Positions 23,419-37,200 of a stretch of 64,000 nucleotides of DNA are shown here, in pieces. The translations under genes and the position numbers were made by a program. How positions within the stretch are numbered: position 1 is the stretch's first letter; the number at the start of each line of letters is the position of its first letter. The notes beneath the pieces were generated by a model, which searched no databases, was not told where the DNA came from, and saw only the letters and a program-made list of their open reading frames with translations. This stretch comes from Corbicula japonica (taxonomy: Eukaryota > Mollusca > Bivalvia > Venerida > Cyrenidae), in assembly GCA_038501625.1 (NCBI GenBank), contig JAZAYU010000063.1:1013501-1077500 (forward strand), read 5' to 3'.

Positions 23419-25900
23419 TAGGTTGGCGAGAGATGATCACGGTTTGAGTACATGGTACACTATTAAATAATGTTCCTTCCTCTGTTTGTTAAATCCTGTG
23501 AAACCTGTTGTTTTTCTTTCTTCCAATAACAGAATCTTGGTGTTGTGTTACCTTAGTAATTGACAGGTATTGTATTATTCCTCGATTCTGTCTCTAGCAA
23601 AAATCGATGGTATTGGTACGCGAAACAAATTATTCAGCTGTATTTTCTAGTTAGTAACTGTTGTGCTTGCAATATTATCCAATACGTTTAGAAACAAGAA
23701 ATGCTAACTTTTTTTTCAAAAGCAAGTATATCCACTCACTAATTGCGCTTTTATATATAAAAGTAAGTAAACTAAGTAAACGATGTTCATTTTCTACAAA
23801 ACAGTCCGGAAACTTTGCAAAAGATACGCTGAACAGCAAATTTCTTTTTCAACTACAGATTTTATTCCAGCGTTTAATAAAACCATTTGTCCGTCGTTAT
23901 CTTGTGTGGCCTCGTTAATTTTGCAGTCAGCCGACAATGTTGGCTGAAAACGGAAAACAAAATACCCGTACATCAATCTATTCAATAAGATAAGTCAGTT
24001 AGGGTTATTGATTATGGCTTTCGTGAGATTTTATTTCGGGCTATAATTATGATGCCCAAAGACCTCCATTGATCTTTTGGTCATATTGACAAAATACATT
24101 TTAATGATTCATCTGGGTATAGAGTTTAAGTTAGCAAATCAAACTGCAAATCTGTCGGCTGGAATGGCAGACAAGTTTGGATAGAACGTGCCAGACAAGT
24201 TGGATAGAACGTGATAAGCAAGTGCTCTAGGAGTACCCGCGTTCAATCTGTAAGGCGCTAAATTTTCCAAGCTTTATTCAAAATTTGACAAGGTGTCCTG
24301 TAGTTCGGCTTACGTTGAGTCTCGTTTTCTTCACCGACAGTAAAATTATCGAACCATATATCTCCAAGACAAACTGAACGTTACCGAAAATGTAAGAAAA
24401 CGTGTGCATTTCGATTTATTTATCTTCGCAAAGCCCATATAAGCTAAGCCTCCAGAAATGTATTAGTCATTTTAGGTTTTGGAGGATGGTGCAGGAAATA
24501 GAGGACTCTCCAATTCCAGAATCGGTCCTGGTTCTTTTAAGTGCCCGGGGTTTAGCACCACATCACTGAACCTCGTTTTAAAGTCTCATCTGAAAAAATG
24601 TAGTGAAATTTTAGTTGGAGTAACAGTGGTAATTCTTCAAACCTATCTATAAATTCACCAATTCTCGTGTGATATTATTGCTCGCTTACGACTGTATATT
24701 TGGTTGCAGAGTTTCAGGTTGTTCCCTACTAAAGATTGACCCTAGGTCCTACTTTGGACAAAATTTTATTAACGTAAGAGCACATGGCTTTTCCTTAACT
24801 AGCTAGCTAGCTTTGCCACACGAAAGACTGGATCCTGGAAGACTCGAACCCACATCGGTAACATTTATATCATTTACAGCACATGACTCAATATTGTTCT
24901 ACAAATTAACTCTCATGTGTGTATGTTACATAAGGACATGAGTGGGGCGCTAGACGTTGATCTTATAGATCGACGCTTTGTGGACACCAGCCTTAGCCCA
25001 CAGTAAAGGTACTGCGATCATGCCAGTAGTCAGCTCGGCTTGAAGATAAGGCACACATGGCACGCTCTAAAATAACTATCAGAACTTGCTATAGATTTTA
25101 CAGCTATAGATTTTTATTATGACTTACCATAAGCCGTGTGGATCTGAACCGGGATTGAGTAAATAAACAGTGTGGACCCTTGTCCAAGGCCATTTTATAA
25201 ATTATAACTGTCATGCAATAAAACGAAATTAACATCTATATCCAAACAAGAAGATAAGAATTTTAATCTTTTATCTATCTTTATTAGGAAAAAGTGACCC
25301 AAAACCATAACCAATTTCAAAATGATCAAATCAACTAGGTTTAATTTAAAAGTTAGGCTAATCTGTTATTGTATCACATATTATGTAAATAGTCTGAACA
25401 AAAAAGAAACTTCCAGTTTTTAATTCAAACATCTTGTTTCATGATAATAATAATAATTTATTCTTGATGCATGTTGCTATATTCTGAAATATCTGGATAG
25501 TTGTTAAAACAAAAAAACAAGTTTCTTAAATTATTTTTTACAGATTTCATGCCTGTATCCTTGTTTTTATTGACAAGATCGGACTTTGTTACAGAATAGT
25601 CTAAAGCAGTCTAAGATTGATAACTGTCATGTTTTAAATAAGAAGATGAAGTCACCTGCAACAGGAAAAACACAAGGATAATTAGAGTAGTAAACTGATA
25701 CAAAGATAGAAAATATAATTGCTGTTCTTTAATTCCAATTACCTCCCTTCTTAGTATGGAAAAAAAATTCTCTTTATTAATCCCCAATAAATGATAAATT
25801 AATAAATTATGTTTCATATAAATGACAGCTTCTGAACTGAAAACTTCCAAAATAAACATTTAGTGACCAACATCCTCTAGATCTCTGCAATATCTGCTGA
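23419..25900. other. Upstream flank of SLC44, mostly without features
   Basis: This should contain the SLC44 promoter and any non-coding first exon, neither of which I can place. A degenerate tRNA-like segment with a B-box match (GGGTTCGAGTC on the minus strand, about 24840-24860) suggests an old SINE at about 24830-24920. Open frames of 60-90 codons here have no recognisable domain. Confidence 0.45.
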
Positions 25901-26019
25901 AGGTTATAAAACTAAGATTGGAAGCCAGTCTCAAATCTCAAGCATCCCACCAGTCACCATTTCAGCCAATCAGATGCTTGAGATTTTAGACTGGTTTCCA
26001 CGCTCAGTTTTATAACCTT
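25901..26019. mobile_element. P1 palindromic element
   Basis: Full-length copy with both arms, in the intergenic region between SLC44 and the next minus-strand gene. Confidence 0.85.
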
Positions 26020-27681
26020 GGACACTGGTATCAATAACGTAACTCAAAGTCATCCTTGTTAAATGGTAGAAGTTTCTTTTTGTGTTAAGAATACATATGA
26101 AACAACAAAACAAAGCTTATCATTCAAAATTGCCACAATAAAACATATAAAATAATTGAAAATTATTTTCTTTAAACAAGTGATACAACTCTATTAAATT
26201 ATACTTTTATTCTTTTAATAATTTTACATTATATTTTGTAAACTACATGTATTTTAAACTAAACATGTTGTATTTCAATTTTCAATACATATATTCTAAT
26301 TTTTGATTTTCCAGTAAAATCTTTCAGTAAAGCCCCAAATCATTGGTGTGGAGCTCACAAAAGAAATGTTCTAACCTATAAAATCCTGCCAGCAGGTTAA
26401 GTAAAAATATACAGGTACACCATTGTACAAAACAACAAGGTTCATATATGAAATATGAAAATAAATGCAAGGAATTATGACTAACAAAGAAAAGAAAAAT
26501 ATACAATAAATGCAATGTTTAATGGGGTATATCACAGCTTGTTCTTATGCCTTAACATTGACTGTGGTAAAATTGGGTAAATGAATTAGTCTTTTTATGC
26601 ATCTAGATTTACTCCATGGAAATGATTTTATCACTTAGGTGACCAGTGCGGATCAAGATCAGCTGACGCAACCTTGCCATCAATCAAGATATAGACTGGT
26701 GGCGTCTTTATCAAAAATAACCTAACAGAAAAACAAACAGTGTAGATCCTGATCTGGAGCTAAATGGATTATAAGTATCATGCATGAGTGTGAGGTGAAG
26801 ATGGAAAAATCTGTCACCGAGGGTGAACTGTTTTGCGGGAACGAGGCTCTACCGAATGTCTCATGCAAGATACTTTTTCTTGCATACCTTTTATTATTTA
26901 TAATATTTCTGTGTATGTATACAAACTAATTTATTTTCCTTTTGCTGAAATCTTGACATTAACGCAAGCCTTTTTATAAATGACGTCACTAACTGAATAT
27001 ATTACGTCAGCTACTTGAAGACGTGACGTCACTCACGTGACTCATTCTACATGGGGGGTGTAGGATCGAAATTTCCTACACGGGTAAAAACACCGGATGA
27101 CCTGATCTGGTATGCAAGAAGTGCTTATCTGAATCTACACTGTTCACCCATGCAATAAAAGTTGTATCTAGGGAGTAAAGGGTTACATTATACACTGTAC
27201 TAATGTACTTTAGGTAACCAATGATATTTTGCAACTCATTACAAACTATGAATAGTAGAATCCCATTTGATACTATCTTTACCATTTTAATAAATTCAAA
27301 CAACTGAATTCCATTCATTTCATTTCTCGCAGACATACAAATTACTTGATGTCACAAAGTTCAGTAACTCTATATTGAATCAATTTGCCAAATTTGCCCC
27401 TTACCAGTAGGTTTAACCTGCTAACATGGTCATTTCAATCCAAATGAGAATTTACAGAATTTTTTGGCAAAACAAAATTCAAACGATTATCAAACATTAT
27501 AGACCCTGATAAGTAATAGTGTTAATTTATAATTTAAAGCTATTAGTTAAACCACGATATTTTATCCAAATGTTAGTAAAAGAAGCAGTTTTCAAAAATT
27601 ACAGCATAAATGAAGACAAAATGCATAAACATATATCAAATGCCTTGTTCATGAGTTTGCTTGTTATTGGCATCAGGCCCC
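26020..27681. other. Intergenic, degenerate P2 copy split by an insertion
   Basis: Left and right parts of a P2 element (about 26580-26770 and 27090-27185) are separated by unrelated sequence that contains TGACGTCA twice and TACGTCA once between 26980 and 27035. No coding exon recognised; the rest is AT-rich. Confidence 0.5.
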
Positions 27682-28182
27682 TAGGTTATAAAACTTGAGT
27701 TTGAACTCAGTGCTCAAAATTCAATTTTTTGTTTCTTAATTAACAAGCAAAATAAATTTCTCTTGTTAATTACTTATTTGGGTACAACATCATTATTCAT
27801 TTGAAACTTCAAATAAAGCAATTAAAAATGTTAAAATATGTAATTACACTCCTAGACTTAACCCTTTCCTTGATATAGACGCATTTTTACGCATGTGCAA
27901 ACAGTGTAGATCCAGATCAGCCAGCACATCTGTGCCGTCTGATCAGAATCTGCACTGGTCGCATTTTGGTCAGAAATAACCTAAAGAATCAAACAGCGAA
28001 CAGTTTAGATCCTGATCAGAAGGCACGGATGTGCCGGCTGATCTGGATCCCTAACTGTTCGCCTTAGCAATAAAGGTGTATCTATACAGGAAAGGGTTAA
28101 AATATGTAATTACACTCCTAGACTTTAAGAATGAAACTGGTTTTTGTGCATGGAATTCAATCTCAAGTTTTATAACCTTGGA
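27682..28182. mobile_element. Diverged foldback element hosting a P2 insertion
   Basis: AGGTTATAAAACTTGAG at 27682 faces CTCAAGTTTTATAACCT at the right end, P1-like termini. The P2 element and its 27-bp flanking duplication lie inside, so P2 arrived later. Confidence 0.65.
27860..28098. mobile_element. P2 element with 27-bp flanking duplication (reference description)
   Basis: 239 bp from AACCCTTTCC to GGAAAGGGTT. The arms contain ATATAGACGCATTTTTACGC, then CAGTGTAGATCCAGATCAGC with GGCACAT; the middle has two further mirrored GATCCTGATCAG blocks separated by AGAAATAACCTAA-NGAATCAAA, so the element folds at two levels. Immediately on both sides is the same 27-bp sequence (27833-27859 and 28099-28125, beginning AAAATATGTAATTACACTCC). 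There is no coding capacity. The mobilising enzyme is unknown. Confidence 0.85.
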
Positions 28183-28235
28183 CCCAGTTGTATTCTAAAT
28201 CTCTAATAAGGCCATGTTTGAACTAATTAAGTCTG

Positions 28236-28241
28236 TTTATT
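28236..28241 (-). terminator. Candidate poly(A) signal overlapping a stop codon
   Basis: On the minus strand AATAAA includes the TAA stop of the EF-hand/dynein-stalk-like gene. If used, the 3' UTR would be only about 20 nt; another signal farther downstream may be preferred. Confidence 0.3.
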
Positions 28242-31200
28242 TCTTTCTTGTTGGAGTTTTATTCCGAGACTGTGATGCAGGTCCAGAAGTGGTGACCATC
28301 TGCCGTGACCTGCTGATCACCATTTTAGTGGGGTCCACTCGGGGCTTGGTCCCTCCAGGCGCTGGGGTGGGGGTATCACTGGTATCAATTGGGCCTCGTT
28401 CTGCAAGATCTATGCATTCTTCCACCATGGCAACTGACTGGAATGGAAAATGTTTTGCAAATGTTATAAAACCTTGCATAAGTTTTTGATAAAAGCTATC
28501 AATAAATCAATTGCTTGGATTATGTTTGATTACTCTTTTAAATATTCCTCTAAATCCAGTTTCATATAAAAGTAAATGTTAAACAACTACTGACAAAAAT
28601 GAATAAACATTGCTAGAATAATGAAAAAGATTTTCTAGGCAGTATTTTTGATAGGGCCTCATTCAAAGCAGTTTTCAGTGTATTTCTTTTCTAATGAAAA
28701 CATTCCCCTTTACAACTGCCAATACATGTACATGTACAAAGCATGTTCTTATAAAAATTGGCTTAAAATTCACAATTAGGCCATTTAACCAAAGGTTGAA
28801 GAAAAACATTGATTTTACTCATTCAGCTGAAAGTAACTTTGAAGATCAATTAGTGTAAAAGCAAAGAAATGAAATTGAACAGAATTTTGAAAACATATAA
28901 AAGTCAACATCAAACAGACATTTCATGTTTTCAAAAACAAACTATGGCTTGTTCATAAATATTCTCCCTTTATAACACATAAACAATCACTTTCCAAAAA
29001 TGCAATGGGATTATTTTTATGGCAAATAATCAAATTTTTTTAATAATCAGATATTAGTTTAAATTACCCCCAATACCACTATACTAAGCACATGTTTAAA
29101 CAACAGTCATGAAATTCACATAAGGCTTTGATCAATATTATCTGGCTTTATCTTGTTTGGTATTTTAAATTTTAGATTTTATTAAGCCATTGAGCCAAAA
29201 TATTAAAAAAGAGTATATCCTAATATTTTGAAAATGTATTTATCAAGTAAAAACAGCAAACCAGTCAAACAGCATAGTTAATAGCATCTCACACTTTGCA
29301 TTAGTTAACCACCCACATTCACAGTACAGACAATTAGACTTCTTACTCAGTCCTCCTGTTTATCCCTTTCCTCCATATATACACATTTTTACGCATGTGG
29401 GACCTGTGTAGATCCAGATCAGCTGGCACATCTGTGCCATCTGATCAGGATCTGCACTGGTCGCATTTTGGTCTGAAATAACCTAACAATCAAAAGGCGA
29501 ACAGTGCAGATCCTGATCAGAAGGCACGGATGTGCCTGCTGATCTGGATCAACACTGTTCGCCCACGCAATCAATGTGTGTCTATGGAGGGAAGGGTTAT
29601 AGAACCTGTTTCCAATAAGTGTAGGAAAACTCGGGTCTAATAGAGTCTCCTAATGATCCAATGGAAAATGAAATAGAACATATAATTTATAGACTGACTT
29701 AAACTCAAGGTTTATAGCAGTAAAATAGTGTGTTTTCAAATAAAGTCTATGGCCTGAGGTCATTAGTTATTGCTTGGAATATTCTGCACAACACCTGCAT
29801 TTTACTGATGTCAAGTATTGCATCTGACAAAACCAAATAAGTATTTGGGATTTTTTTCTTTATGTAAAAAATATGCACTGCCCAGGATTCTTTACAAAAC
29901 AGGAAGCCTTGATTTTAAAGCCCCATTACTTCAATTTAACCTGTTCTTGTATGAAGTATCACATGTATTTGGAACATTAGGCACACATTTGCAGCATTAG
30001 TTCGCGCTAATAAAATTTTAATTTACTAAAATAAATTTGGTTCGCGCGACTAAAAGCGAAAGTAGGATTTCCGAAACGTCACAGAAATCGAGATCGCGCA
30101 TGAAGTGGTCTCTTCGTCGGTGCTAAATATAGCTCCATTTGGCCTATATTTAGCTTCTTAAAAGTTAGTTAACTATAATTTAACAACATCAAGGAAAATC
30201 CCGTCTATAAGAACGAATTCTATCGGACCTTTTGTGTTCTGTTTAAGAGTTCATAAATTGGAGTCTATATGGACAAATATGATTTTTTAATAGTATATTC
30301 TTACTTAATTTGAAATCTGGGGCTTTAAGGTTGAGCCAGCAAAGTGACTTTTTTTCCAATTTATCACCAGTAATTAATTCAACTAATAAGATAACACATA
30401 AACAATAGCCTTGCTGGAATAAATTAGTTGTTATCTTCTTATAAACATGCAATACTATTTGTTTTTCTATCTAAATTTGTTTGCAAGCAATCACAAATCA
30501 ATGATAAATTCCTGGGGCTTCCATATTAACAATCTCATTAGAGACATACACTAAGACGTTCACTTTGTTGTGGTTTATGCAATCATCAATTAAAGCAGGC
30601 AGACGTCAGTGCACAAATGATACAGGTGAGATTTCAAAACCTAGCTTTAGATTGGCCAATTTGTCGACTAAACTCAATTTCAACCAATCAGAAGCTAAAT
30701 ATTGGAAACTGATCTCCAATCTCAGTTTAATGACCTTGAGTACTGTTCTACACCTTTAACTTATAACTTCCCAATGTGAAATGCAGACATGAAACAATTA
30801 TAATCTAGGTCCCGATGTCTTCAACTCAGTAAAACAAACTATTGTTAAATGGAATCAAAATTAAATTAAATTAAAAACACTGAGGTTAAGTTTAACAAAG
30901 CCCTGAATTATAAGCAGAATGCATTATATATAATATATTATATATTAACATTGCCATTCAAATATTGGCAGTGCACTCAACAATTCCTGGTCTAGATAAA
31001 TGTTCAAAACTAATCCATGTAAACAAGCCAATTAAAACACACAAATCTAGTCACATGATCACTCTAAGATTGTGACACAAATGATTGCCAGTCTAGGTAA
31101 AATGTTTAGAACCAGACCATGTAAAAAGCCAATCACAGCACAGATTAGTCACATGACCTTTTAAATACTGACTGTGACAAAAATTATATGACTTCCAGTC

Positions 31201-34200
31201 TATGTGCATGTTTAGAACCAGTCCAAGACTGATCCAGCCTCAGCAAACAGCTCCGATGTCAAAGTTTCTGACTAAAATCAGTAGTGGGAAAAAAGATCAA
31301 ACATTGAGTCTAAATACATTTAGTTAGGCAATATAGATATCTCAAAGTGTGTTCAACATTTAAATTCATAAAAATATATCCATGCAGACTTATTTTAATG
31401 AAAAACAAATGACATTTTTGTGCAGATGTAAATTTGCAATTTGTTTTTATTTTCCTAGCATGAGCCAAGCCTGGTTAATGTCACTTGGGTTTGATTACCT
31501 GCTCTTTCCCAACTGAAAAATATTTTAAAAAATTCTGCATGTAATATGAAACCATAGTCAAACAGAAGATATGGTAACAGAGTGTTTGTAAGCAACTTAC
31601 AAAGACAAAGAAAGTAGCTGCGCCGGCTGACACATCTCTCACTTCATCCAGCTCATGTCGATCGAGAAGCTCCTTAGCTCGACGTGCAGCTGCCATTGGT
31701 ATTTTAGCGGCATCACACTCGAGACATCGTCGCTTCAGACCTTCCTTACCTGTCTTGCCAACAAGGGCCTGAACTGTCTTCCAATCCTGGAAAATTTGCA
31801 AGCACAAGTTAGATGGTTGTGACATGTACACTCCAATCAGTCTAACATTATCATTATGGAACAAGTTCATATAATTGATACTTAAAAAATTATCTATTCT
31901 GGATGATATCTTGTATAGAACCATATCTATTCATCCACAAATTTGTACAATTAAGTTTGAATTATACAACTTTATTCTACTACATAAGATAAGCAATTTG
32001 TGGTTATAAAAAATAAAATATTGAGATAATCACTGTTTTTTCAAATAAAATCAAGCTTAGTTTTGTAAGGAAGCTTAACAGATATTCAGAATATCAGGAT
32101 TAAAAATTCTATATTATAAAACTTAATGAGCAATAATGAGTTTCTGTGATTCAGACACAACTGCCAGTTTTGTAAAAAGAATACATTCTTGGAAAAATAT
32201 TTGAGGATCTCTGATATATATTTAATTCTTCACTCAATATATATGTGTTTTAATGCATGATGGATTAATTTAGATCGTGTGTGACCAGTGTCAATCGATA
32301 CTGGTTGCTATTTGTTCAGAAATAACTTTATAAATCTAAAAGCAACAGTGTAGGTCCTGATCAGATGGCAAAGATGTGCTGGCAGATCTGGATTTACACT
32401 GCTCACCAATGCAATAAGGCATATCTATGGAGTAAAGGGTTAATAAGCTATCTATATCACACATTTCATACCTTAGTTTCTTTTTCTGCATGTCCAAGCA
32501 GAAGAAACGTAGCTGTCATGACGGTGTGTACCACTGCGGGCGGCTGGTTGTAACTTCGGATTTCTGCCACAGTCGATTGTTTTAGCTCCAGGATTTCTGA
32601 CCGGATACGCTGAATCTTGCGTAGACGTGCAAGGATCTCAGAAGCCTCACGCAGTTCTCTTGCCAGCTGTACCTCGAGACCATTCTTCTTTATGATGTTG
32701 ATCGCTTTCTCAAGCTCTTCAATCTCTCTACGTGACATGGCTTTCCTGAGATCTACAAATTAAACAATAAGCAATGTCCCAATAAAGTTCATCTATATTT
32801 AGATATTTACACTGATGCTTTTTTGGAGCTAAGATTTTATTATATTATTGTTTCTTTATTACTTTTTAACCCCTGTACTTTATATATATGTCTTCTATCA
32901 CATGTGCCCACAGTGTAGATCCAAAAAAGCTGTCACATAGGTACTGTCTGATCAGGATCTGCATTATTTTCATATTGGTCAGAAATAATCTAATGAATCA
33001 AAATGCAAACAGTTTGGATCCTGATCAGATGGCACAGGCATGATCTGGATCTACATTGTTTGCTCATGCAATAAAATGGAGTCAAGAGAACAGATTTTGT
33101 TTTATCCATCCATCATTTATAGAAAAATCTGGGCTACTCAAATAAATTTCTAGTTAAGTACATCAAGCTTAAACTTACTATCTCTAGAAGTTATCTCCTT
33201 TAGTAATCTCTCTGCTTTCTCTAGATCCATGTCTACATCTTCCACCTTCTCTGTCTTGAACTCATTGATGGAGTACTGAAGCTTATATTTGTCCTTCTCC
33301 TTGATGGCTACCTTCAAACTGTACCGAATTCTCTTATGCCTTAAATCTAAACAATAAGTGACATAATTCATATACAGATCATTGGTATTCCGGTGAGGAC
33401 TAATTTTCATATATCTTTACCAACATTGTGCCCCATAGTATTTTACCTACTATGAAATACTGTTTACCTGTATTGTTGATTATTACATGGAATATACATT
33501 ATGATGATTAAATAAAAACTCACAAGAGTTCTTAAAAACATTGAATGGGCAGAAAAAAATCATTTCATGGAAATTCCAACTTCTCAAGACAAAGCAATGG
33601 ACATTGATTAAATTACAAAGGTTTCAGATGGCCTTTAATACATTATTTTTAAAACTCCACAGTTAACTTTAAAATAGTGCTAACCTATAAAACTAGATAA
33701 AGACACAAACAGCTCTGGGACAAAAAACTGGCATGTCTCATCATATAAATATCATCTGCCTTTTTCTAAAACTGAAGACCAGCGAAATGTTGAAATATGG
33801 GTTAACAGGAAAATGAAACTAGAAAACTTACAAAACTTCAACTAGTAATGTAGATTTGCTTTGTTTGAAAATGTAATAATCTTTGAAAATTTATTAAATT
33901 TAGTCCAGTGTTACATTTTATCGTTCAAGTACCTGGATTGTTTTGGTCTCAAATAAGAGCTCCTTTTTGCAAATTGCATGTCCCCAGAAATATTCAGTGG
34001 CATAAATAAGACAGTACCTGTTTTAATTATTAGGCATTAACATAGGGTGTTAATAACCGGGATAAATGATATGACATAACAAAAAATAAAAATTTACACA
34101 TCTTCCCCACAAAATATTATTTTTTTTATTGAAAACCAGAGATGTTTTAGTCTGCAAAATTCAGTGACTTTACAGTAAACAGTATTTATGGTTGTGTTGG

Positions 34201-37200
34201 TATTACCATAAAGCAGTTTGAGAAGTCTTTGCTCCTCGTCTTCCAGCTCTCGACGTCTCTTCTCATCGGTTTCTACTTTCAGTTTCTCTCTCACAATGCG
34301 TAGCTGTTCCTCCAGGTCTTTTTCTTGTGCTTCAGTGTCCTAGAAATTAAAGAACCCATCTTGTTGCTTGTTACATGAATTGTTTTTATCACTAATAAAA
34401 CTGGAGTAACATTTGGAACCATCTGCATGAACTTAGACTGGAAACAAGCACCTGTTTGCTGAAATTATACCAAGTCTCTAGACTGATCAGTCCCATGCAA
34501 GGGTATTATAACTGGTCCTGTAATTACCCTCTTTAAGGCTAATAATATTAAACTTTGTTGTACTGGTACATGTATTGGGTGTTCAGGAAAAAATAGAGCT
34601 TTACTAAGGAAATTTGGTCCTAGAAATTAATGAATTAATTGGACAGCTTTGCTTGTGGTTGTTGAAACTAAAATCATGATAAATGTCATATACTCGAGTT
34701 TGTGATAAATTGGCATATAACAACAGGAAAATAATACACTTGTGTTTAAAATTTTATGACTGCTGAAGAAAAGATTAGATGAATAATGAAAACCAGAAGT
34801 GTGTTCAAAAATAATTTTAAATAATTAAGTTATATGATTTAACATTTCCCATCACATGTGGAATCATTATATGGCCCGAATATCATTAAGCTAAATTGAA
34901 GACCATACTCAAATCTCAAGAATCTTTATGATGCATGAAATTTCAGACATGTCTCAAATTTCTGTTTTACAATCGTGGGACCTTGATAATGAATTTCTAG
35001 TTTTTATGTTTCTTAGAGCCAAATTCAGAAGTGTCTTTGTCCTCCAACCTTGGGTGTTAAATTAAATACTCACCTTTGGTAATGTATAATGTTCATGGCA
35101 TGCAATGTGCCAGAGTCCATCAAAATCATTTCTTTGTAATCCAAAGATAATTAATCTATTTCTACTTAGTTTGATTTAATAGCTTGTAAATGAGCTATTG
35201 TTCTATTGTCAGTAAATTACTTAGCATTACATACTTTTTTGCTCTATAAACTATAATATTTAAAGAAAAAATTTCTACCTCTATAAATAAGGTTTTTAAT
35301 GTATATAACAAAATGGGATATCCATTTTTAGGAATTTGAATGCTCTCATCATGGAAAATGTCTAATCAAGATCACTAAAGAAGCAAAATTACTATGAGAG
35401 GACTTAAAGTATCCACTTCATATTTATTGCCAATGGGTGTTTGAAAGCACAGTTATTAAATTAAAAACACATGTAGGTAACTGGTTCATAATTATAGTGT
35501 TGTAGGGTAAAGTCAAACAAAAAACAAAGCTAAAGTTTAAAAACTTCCTAAACTATAGTTCATGAAAACAAAAACAAACTTTTGTTGACAAATATAACTC
35601 ACCAGGTCACTAAAAATAGATCACTGTGCCACAAACAGATGTTTTTTTCCATTATGACCTTGACCTTTGACCTATGGTGTGACAGTAGCCAGTAGACTTT
35701 GTTTAATATTCCTTTTCACTTTAAAGTTAACTTTTAATGCTATTTGGACAGGCTTACACATGAATTTATCTATACAATATATTAGTTGTCTGATCTAATC
35801 ATAAAATAATGCATTTGTTCTTTTTGTTAGTATGATACAACGCTAAGCAATTTTATGACCATCAAAAAAATTATAAACAATATGGATGGTGAATGCTATT
35901 GCATACAATGTATTAATGCTACCATCAAAAGCATAATTAGGAATATTCCTTGAAAGCTTGCTAACTTCTCGTACATACTTTCCATTTTTGTATCTTTCTA
36001 AATACTGGTTCTTCATAAATCCTTCTCTGCAACAGCATCAGTTATTTTGAACATATGATATATGCATGGCTGACAGTGACAACAGAAATTTATCAGTCAT
36101 AATAAATATAGTAAAAACCTGCAATGTTATCTTCCCTTATTTGAAACAGGACAACTTAGGAACTTCAGTTTAAGAATCAGTTGTTTTCATTTCAGTGCAA
36201 AGAACAGGGCTGAAGGTTATAAAACTGAGATTGGAAACAAGTCTCAAATCTCAAGCATCTGATTGGCTGATATGGCGACCAGTCGTTGAGACTGGTTTCA
36301 AAGCTCAGTTTTATAACCTTGGGCACAGCATAGCTTGTCAGATTCGATGGTGCATATCGTCTCTATTACTGTTCTTTGATAACATTCTGTTGATTGTTTT
36401 CTTTTAACATCAGTTTCTCCTATATTTGACAGTCGGGAACATAATGGGGACCATGGTCCAAGACCATTAACACACCGTTTCAACCCGATAAGGTGAATGC
36501 CGTGGGTATGCCGACGACAGTTGCTTGTGTACATTGCATACAGTGTATCAGACTCTAGTGTTAACAAATCTAGGCTACTCCTTGTTACAATTCTTAAATT
36601 GCATCAACAACAGGTTAGGTCATATATACAACCTGCTAATCAGGTGTTTTTTATAAATGTTTGTCTTTAGGTAAACATACTTTTCAATATTTATCTTAAT
36701 CTATACACAACAAGGAGTAGCCTAGATTTGTTAACACTAGAGTCTGATACACTGTATGCATAAAGCAGACAACAGCAACGTTGATAATAAGTTCACTTGA
36801 CGGCCATTACCGTTATCCAATCCACTGACGAAACTGCATTCAACTGTACCAATATTTTAGTGTTAACGGCCGTTGTCATTTAACAAAATCACCACGACGT
36901 ACCAAGTTTAAAAGTAAATATCTTTTCAAATAATTAAAGGGAAATAATTGAACTTTATCATGAAATATTTAAAATATTGCAGATTTGGTAATAAAATAGA
37001 TATTTGCGGACGAATCGTCAATGACATATTTTGTAAAAAAATTGCACACTTTTTCTGCAATTTCTCTGTAAATAATATCCTGTGTGTGTCAAGATTTCAT
37101 CTGTAGAGTCCTTAAAAAACAGGGAATCAATATGTATATTTTTTACTGCTAAGATATTGCGGGAAAATGTAAAAATCAGGCCAATACTCACTTTCGCCGA

